From Gyrodactylus bullatarudis (taxonomy: Eukaryota; Platyhelminthes; Monogenea; Gyrodactylidea; Gyrodactylidae), in NCBI GenBank assembly GCA_012064415.1, contig SSNU01000106.1:186001-250000 (forward strand): a DNA stretch of 64,000 nt. Direction: 5' to 3'. The notes under the pieces are model-generated. The model was given only the letters and a program-made list of their open reading frames with translations. It did no database searches and was not told the DNA's origin. The first letter of the stretch is position 1; every line of letters starts with the position of its first letter. Both the position numbers and the translations under genes were made by a program. This document shows positions 59,545 to 64,000 of this stretch, piece by piece.

Positions 59545-60842
59545 ATGCGCCGTTTCAACAGTGAGCTGAGTTAAAGATTCTATTGTTTTTTAGATGTTTT
59601 TGCAAAGTATGGTAGAAACTTTACTACATCAGAGCTTAGTGAGAGCCATAAAATGTTGAAAGATAATCTGAGGGAATTCGCTAAATCTCAACTTGCTCCT
59701 AACGCTGCAAAATGGGATAAAAATCATGAATATCCAAAGGATGCTGTTAAACAGATGGCCGACCTAGGATTAATGGGTCTCATGGTACCAGAGAAGTATA
59801 ATGGAAGTAATCTAGATTACATGGCATATGCCATTACAATGGAAGAGATTAGTAAGGCTTGTGCAAGTTGTGGCGTTGTAATGTCAGCTCATAACTCTCT
59901 TTACCTTGCTCCGATTCTCAAATATGGAACAGAAGAGCAAATTCAGAAGTTTGTAGTCCCTTTTATAAATGGAGAAAAGATTGGTTGCTTTGGTCTTTCG
60001 GAGCCTGGAAATGGATCCGACGCGGGTGCGGCTTCAACCACCGCTATATTGAAAGGGGATCATTACATAGTAAACGGTTCAAAGTGCTGGATTACAAATG
60101 GACGTGAATCAGAGGGCATGGTATTTTTTGCTCAAACAGACAAATCAAAGAAACACAAGGGAATCTGTGCTTTTGTCATGAATATGAAGAATACACCAGG
60201 TTTTTCTATTGGCAAATGTGAAGATAAACTTGGAATTCGAGCCTCGAGTACTGCCACCTTATCCTTTGACAATTGCCAGTTAGATAAATCTTGCCTGCTT
60301 GGCCCAGAGGGTGCTGGATTCAAGATAGCAATGATGACATTAGATGGGGGTAGAATAGGAGTTGCCGGACAGGCTGTCGGGATAGCACAAGCTGCTCTCG
60401 AATGTGCCTTGGACTACACTGGAAAGAGGGTCACATTCAACAAAAACATTCATCAACATCAAATGATTCAAGATAAACTAGCCAATATGGAGGTTAGAGT
60501 TCAAAGTGCGCGTCTCCTTATGTACAAGGCAGCGAAAAAAGCTGACAAGGGTGAAAACTTTACTAAAGATGCCGCTATGGCTAAGCTTGCTGCATCTGAA
60601 GCTGCAACCTTTAATGCTCATCAGGTAGATTGAATTTTATTTTTCATTTTTAATTCCGTTTAAAAAGATACATTTTTCCAATGAAGGCTATTCAAATTCT
60701 CGGCGGAATGGGATATGTAAGTGACATGCCTGCCGAAAGGTATTACAGAGATGCTAGAATCACTGAGATTTACGAGGGAACTAGTGAAATCCAACGCATT
60801 GTCATAGCAAGTGCCCTACTTAAAGAATATAACATTGTATAG
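59545..60842 (+). CDS. ACADS: Short-chain acyl-CoA dehydrogenase, mitochondrial
   Basis: FAD enzyme for the first step of short-chain fatty acid beta-oxidation, passing electrons to ETF in the mitochondrial matrix. Three exons: 59545-59560, 59594-60624 and 60687-60842; 400 residues, close to human ACADS (412). The tiny 16-nt first exon supplies MRRFN; joining it in frame to the next exon gives [15 protein letters not shown], an Arg-rich targeting presequence. Landmarks are [38 protein letters not shown] (acyl-CoA dehydrogenase signature), [46 protein letters not shown] and the catalytic base Glu379 in [13 protein letters not shown] rather than medium-chain is favoured by the Glu in TSEIQ and by overall wording. 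No defect was seen. AATAAA follows at 60864-60869. Confidence 0.93.
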
Positions 60843-60863
60843 AATTTTTGCAATCAAAGCAAC

Positions 60864-60869
60864 AATAAA
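60864..60869 (+). terminator. Poly(A) signal of the acyl-CoA dehydrogenase gene
   Basis: AATAAA 22 bp past the stop codon; a second candidate lies near 60917. Confidence 0.6.
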
Positions 60870-61274
60870 TAAGGCCAGATGATTTTTTAATGTAACTTAT
60901 TGATTTTTATGGATGAAAATAAAAACCAGAATTTTATCAAGACGCGTAAATGAACTTTGATATTTTCATGTTGAATGGTTTAAAATTAAATGCATCTAAT
61001 TCGAGTTAAATCAATAAGCCTTATTATTTCACAAAGAATAAAAGAACTCATAACTTGATTGGTTGATTCCTTGTCCAAAATGATCCCTCTTCGCCTATTG
61101 GTTAGTTTCAAATTTTCTGCTCTTCAACTTGTTATAGACATACAGTACTTACTTGTATTAGGCATAACTGTGTGTAAACTTTAATAAAAAATCAATGCTT
61201 GCATTGAGAAATTACGTATTATGAATGGTTTTAAACGCCTTTTAAATTAAATTCTAAAATTATTTACATTTTTT
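60870..61274. other. Spacer and probable promoter of the long ORF
   Basis: No ORF. 'ctattggtt' near 61097 holds a reverse CCAAT box. Otherwise AT-rich. Confidence 0.4.
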
Positions 61275-64000
61275 ATGGAAGCTAATGAGAAGATTATAAG
61301 CTTAGGTGATATTACTCAAAAGTACCGATACTCTTTTAGAGCCGATGTAATTTCAGAGAGGAACCTTGATTTGGATTTAAATTTTACATTCAGTGAGAAA
61401 GACTTGAAAACCCTTTTGCCAATTGTCAATCATCCTTCTGTGTTAAGAGTAAGACATCGGGATCGAGATTTAACAGCGACCGGATTCAGATACAAGGACG
61501 GTCGTTATCATTTGATAGGCAAAATCCACGATTGCTCGATACCGGGAAGGAAAGAGGAAATTCTCACTGTCTACATGGCTCTAAAGTATTCTTGGAATTA
61601 TCCCAAATGCATTGAACAGTTGATGAAACTAATGAAGAACCATAAAGGAACTTTGGACCATGTACCAAAGGGTCATCTCCTCAGAATAATCCACAGTTAT
61701 CTGTTTAAATATGGGAAATTACTCGGGTTCGTTTATCGTTCGCAGAACTACGAGTTTCACTCATCATTAGAGAACAATCTCTGGAACTATATAAAAACAG
61801 AGCTAGTCAAATCTTTTCAGGAGAAGTATCTCAAGATAATATTTGAGCAGAAAAATATTAGAAATTGTAACTGTCCCATATACAGAGTGAAAGAATATTG
61901 CATTGTCTTCTTCATCACGCAGGACGCTGTGTTGGAAAAGTTTTACTTTACCCGAAAGTTGATCAAGGTTATCAATCATGCCGATGGTCTTGAGGAGGAT
62001 TGGATTCTTGAAAAGTTCATCAAATGCATTGTCATATTCAAGGGGACCACTTATCTCAAGACGTATCCAGCTTCGTTCGGGAGAAAGTTCCGTCTAATCA
62101 ACCAAGATGCTCGCATAAAAGAAAATTCATTTGCCCTACAGGAATGGCTCAGAAAGATTCCCTTCCTTGCCGATAATTTTTTCCAGATTTACTTTGAATA
62201 TGGCATCTCCTGTTACTTCTTCACGGGCCAGAAAGTTTTACTCAACCAGGAAGTTGACGAGATAAGGTCCTATCTATGGTTCCACTTTAGTAAGAATATT
62301 TTTCAGAATAAACTTGGCGAATTATCCACTGTCTTTCCTTGCATAACGGGATATTTTGTTTTTCGTAACTTGAAATTGATCAACTCATTCAAGAATAAAT
62401 ACATTGACAAGAAGAGTCTGAAGAGGGTCCTAAAATATGTGGATAACTTAAAAGTGAAGCGAGTAAGGAAACGACCCAGGCAACCCAACAGCAGGCTCTT
62501 CTATTTCACCTTGGAAAATCATCCATATTCACTGATTATTTTAATGGAGTGTCCTCAGCCAGCTGAAGTGGACCTGGTTAAGAAGATTTGTCAAACCTTT
62601 TTCTATAAAAAGATGAAAATTGTTGAAAAGTTTGTTGAGAACCTGTTGAAAGTGAAATCTTTTCAAGGCGTCCATTTATATGACAAGGGCTTATTCGTCT
62701 TTGAATTTCCAATGAAATCCCTAAAATTGGAAATGTCCAAGAAGAAGCTCTTCAAAACCGCCTTTCACGAGAGGATTACTACCCTTGCGGCCTACGAGAA
62801 ATTTTCCCAATTTCTCAACTATGAAATTGTTTTTTTGTTCAAAAAATACTCTCAACTTCAAATGAATTTAATCAAGCAACGTTCTGTTGAAAAAGAGGAG
62901 CTCAAGGAATTTCTCACGAATTTATCCTCCAAAATATCCAAAATTTCAACAATCCTGGCCAAGATAGGTGGAGAAATTGTTGAATATGTTGGTGATACAG
63001 GAGTGATTTCTCTCTTCTATCCTTCAGCTATTTCAGATGTCATATCGGATTCCTATTCCAGTGTACTGGCTTTTAACCCATACGAAATGGAATTAGTTGA
63101 TTCAATGAACATTTTTGTGAGCCAGTTTTATCATACCACTACAATTGGGCCATATTTTTTCGTCCTTCTACTCAAAAGTGAATTAACTGAGGAAATATCA
63201 AAGGAAGTAAAATCAATTTACATGGAATATATTGACGAGAAAACCGCACAAGCAATGAGTGAAGATCTCAAAGATTTAGTCAGTTTTGATAACTTTTTTC
63301 TTTTCCACGAAGATTCATTGGTTTTCTCAGATATACGGCTCTCCCAAGATGAGGACCAAGACTTTTGTAGGAAACTCCAGTTTTATTTCCGCCAATTCAA
63401 TACAGATCCCTTGACCAAGTTTGTCATCAAGCGAGAAACCTGTAAGGACTTTATCATCCTGTTTTACATGAGTGAGTTCATGTCAAATAAGGAGTTTGAT
63501 GAATCAGTGAGTATCATCTTGAATTCACTCATGAAAGGAAAGATGAGTCTAGACGACATTTTCAAGCAAAACTATGAGAAACTCCTCTGCCACAAGATAA
63601 AAGGTGCTAGCTTTATTGAAGACCTCCTCTTAATCAAACACTTTAATAACTTTGAAGTCCCAGAAATTTCTGTTAACGTCGTCCAGGAAATTTTCAAAGG
63701 TTTCTACTTTCAAGAAGATGAGATAACTCTAACTTCTCAGAATATTTCAAGTTTCCATGGTAGTTATTTCACAATGAAAAAGGCCAGTCTGATAACGGAA
63801 AATGAAGAGCTTGCAAATTTTTCCTTCCACCTATTCAAGCAATTCTCAGATTGGATTCTGATATTTCTCGAGAGATCAGTTGATCGGGAAATAATCGCTA
63901 GCCTCGAGAATGAACTTAGATGGAATCTACCTTTGAATAAGTTCAACTGCCCTACTCATAAATACATAAAAATGCTTATCAGAGAGGATGAAAATGGTAA
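61275..64000 (+). CDS. Very long single-exon ORF, unrecognised protein, 3' end outside window
   Basis: An uninterrupted frame from ATG 61275 to the window edge: 908 complete codons with no stop and no intron signal needed. Composition is Lys/Phe/Leu/Ile-rich with no signal peptide, no clear transmembrane span, and a basic patch KVKRVRKRPRQP near 393-404. I recognise no domain. A recurring pattern is a hydrophobic strand of four to six residues followed by a charged helix. Examples are YFFTGQKVLLNQEVDEIRSY near 314, LIILMECPQPAEVDLVKKIC near 420, FFVLLLKSELTEEISKEVKS near 628 and FIILFYMSEFMSNKEFDESV near 726. The spacing is often about 100 residues, as if built from divergent alpha/beta repeats. 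Codon use looks like the neighbouring host genes, not like repeats. It lies 432 bp downstream of the acyl-CoA dehydrogenase gene on the same strand. It is almost certainly a real gene; function is unknown. Confidence 0.85.
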   Translation, partial: MEANEKIISLGDITQKYRYSFRADVISERNLDLDLNFTFSEKDLKTLLPIVNHPSVLRVRHRDRDLTATGFRYKDGRYHLIGKIHDCSIPGRKEEILTVYMALKYSWNYPKCIEQLMKLMKNHKGTLDHVPKGHLLRIIHSYLFKYGKLLGFVYRSQNYEFHSSLENNLWNYIKTELVKSFQEKYLKIIFEQKNIRNCNCPIYRVKEYCIVFFITQDAVLEKFYFTRKLIKVINHADGLEEDWILEKFIKCIVIFKGTTYLKTYPASFGRKFRLINQDARIKENSFALQEWLRKIPFLADNFFQIYFEYGISCYFFTGQKVLLNQEVDEIRSYLWFHFSKNIFQNKLGELSTVFPCITGYFVFRNLKLINSFKNKYIDKKSLKRVLKYVDNLKVKRVRKRPRQPNSRLFYFTLENHPYSLIILMECPQPAEVDLVKKICQTFFYKKMKIVEKFVENLLKVKSFQGVHLYDKGLFVFEFPMKSLKLEMSKKKLFKTAFHERITTLAAYEKFSQFLNYEIVFLFKKYSQLQMNLIKQRSVEKEELKEFLTNLSSKISKISTILAKIGGEIVEYVGDTGVISLFYPSAISDVISDSYSSVLAFNPYEMELVDSMNIFVSQFYHTTTIGPYFFVLLLKSELTEEISKEVKSIYMEYIDEKTAQAMSEDLKDLVSFDNFFLFHEDSLVFSDIRLSQDEDQDFCRKLQFYFRQFNTDPLTKFVIKRETCKDFIILFYMSEFMSNKEFDESVSIILNSLMKGKMSLDDIFKQNYEKLLCHKIKGASFIEDLLLIKHFNNFEVPEISVNVVQEIFKGFYFQEDEITLTSQNISSFHGSYFTMKKASLITENEELANFSFHLFKQFSDWILIFLERSVDREIIASLENELRWNLPLNKFNCPTHKYIKMLIREDENG

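Noticed and set aside
1..64000. CRISPR arrays, bacterial operons or prophage
   Set aside because: No regularly spaced short repeats; the genes have spliceosomal introns and poly(A) signals, so the DNA is eukaryotic.

Overview
The window is AT-rich eukaryotic DNA. It has short spliceosomal introns (about 60-130 bp), nuclear genes of animal type and a heavy load of mobile elements. A protostome arthropod is the best fit, and a copepod such as a caligid louse is plausible. That assignment is inference from gene content and repeat style; no species marker was read.

Layout. 1-1.7 kb holds 5'-truncated Penelope-like retroelement (PLE) remnants. 6.6-9.6 kb holds an intact four-exon PLK4/SAK gene, the centriole-duplication kinase, with its own TATA/CCAAT promoter region and poly(A) signal. 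11.2-12.2 kb is a Mutator-like element with long terminal inverted repeats, a 9-bp target duplication and a decayed SWIM zinc-finger ORF. 19.3-30.5 kb contains four small intronless genes for secreted cysteine-rich peptides with a shared cysteine ladder, interleaved with PLE copies (the best at 24.8-26.2 kb). 28-56 kb is dominated by foldback elements (long hairpins of about 500-730 bp) in at least two related subfamilies, plus a mariner-type MITE, a second Mutator-like copy, more PLE debris and a decayed two-frame ORF broken by a foldback element. 57.2-64 kb is a compact gene cluster: PRCC homologue (+), synaptophysin-family gene (-), short-chain acyl-CoA dehydrogenase (+), then a very long unrecognised single-exon ORF (+) running off the window.

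How it works together. The host genes are unrelated in pathway (centriole duplication, nuclear/splicing factor, vesicle membrane, mitochondrial beta-oxidation), but the 57-64 kb cluster is very tightly packed. PRCC and the synaptophysin-like gene converge on overlapping poly(A) hexamers, and the synaptophysin-like and acyl-CoA dehydrogenase start codons lie 84 bp apart head to head. The most interesting candidates for undescribed biology are the cysteine-ladder secreted peptide family, the unrecognised long ORF at the right edge, and the numerous long-hairpin elements. All calls are from reading the sequence; no database search was run.
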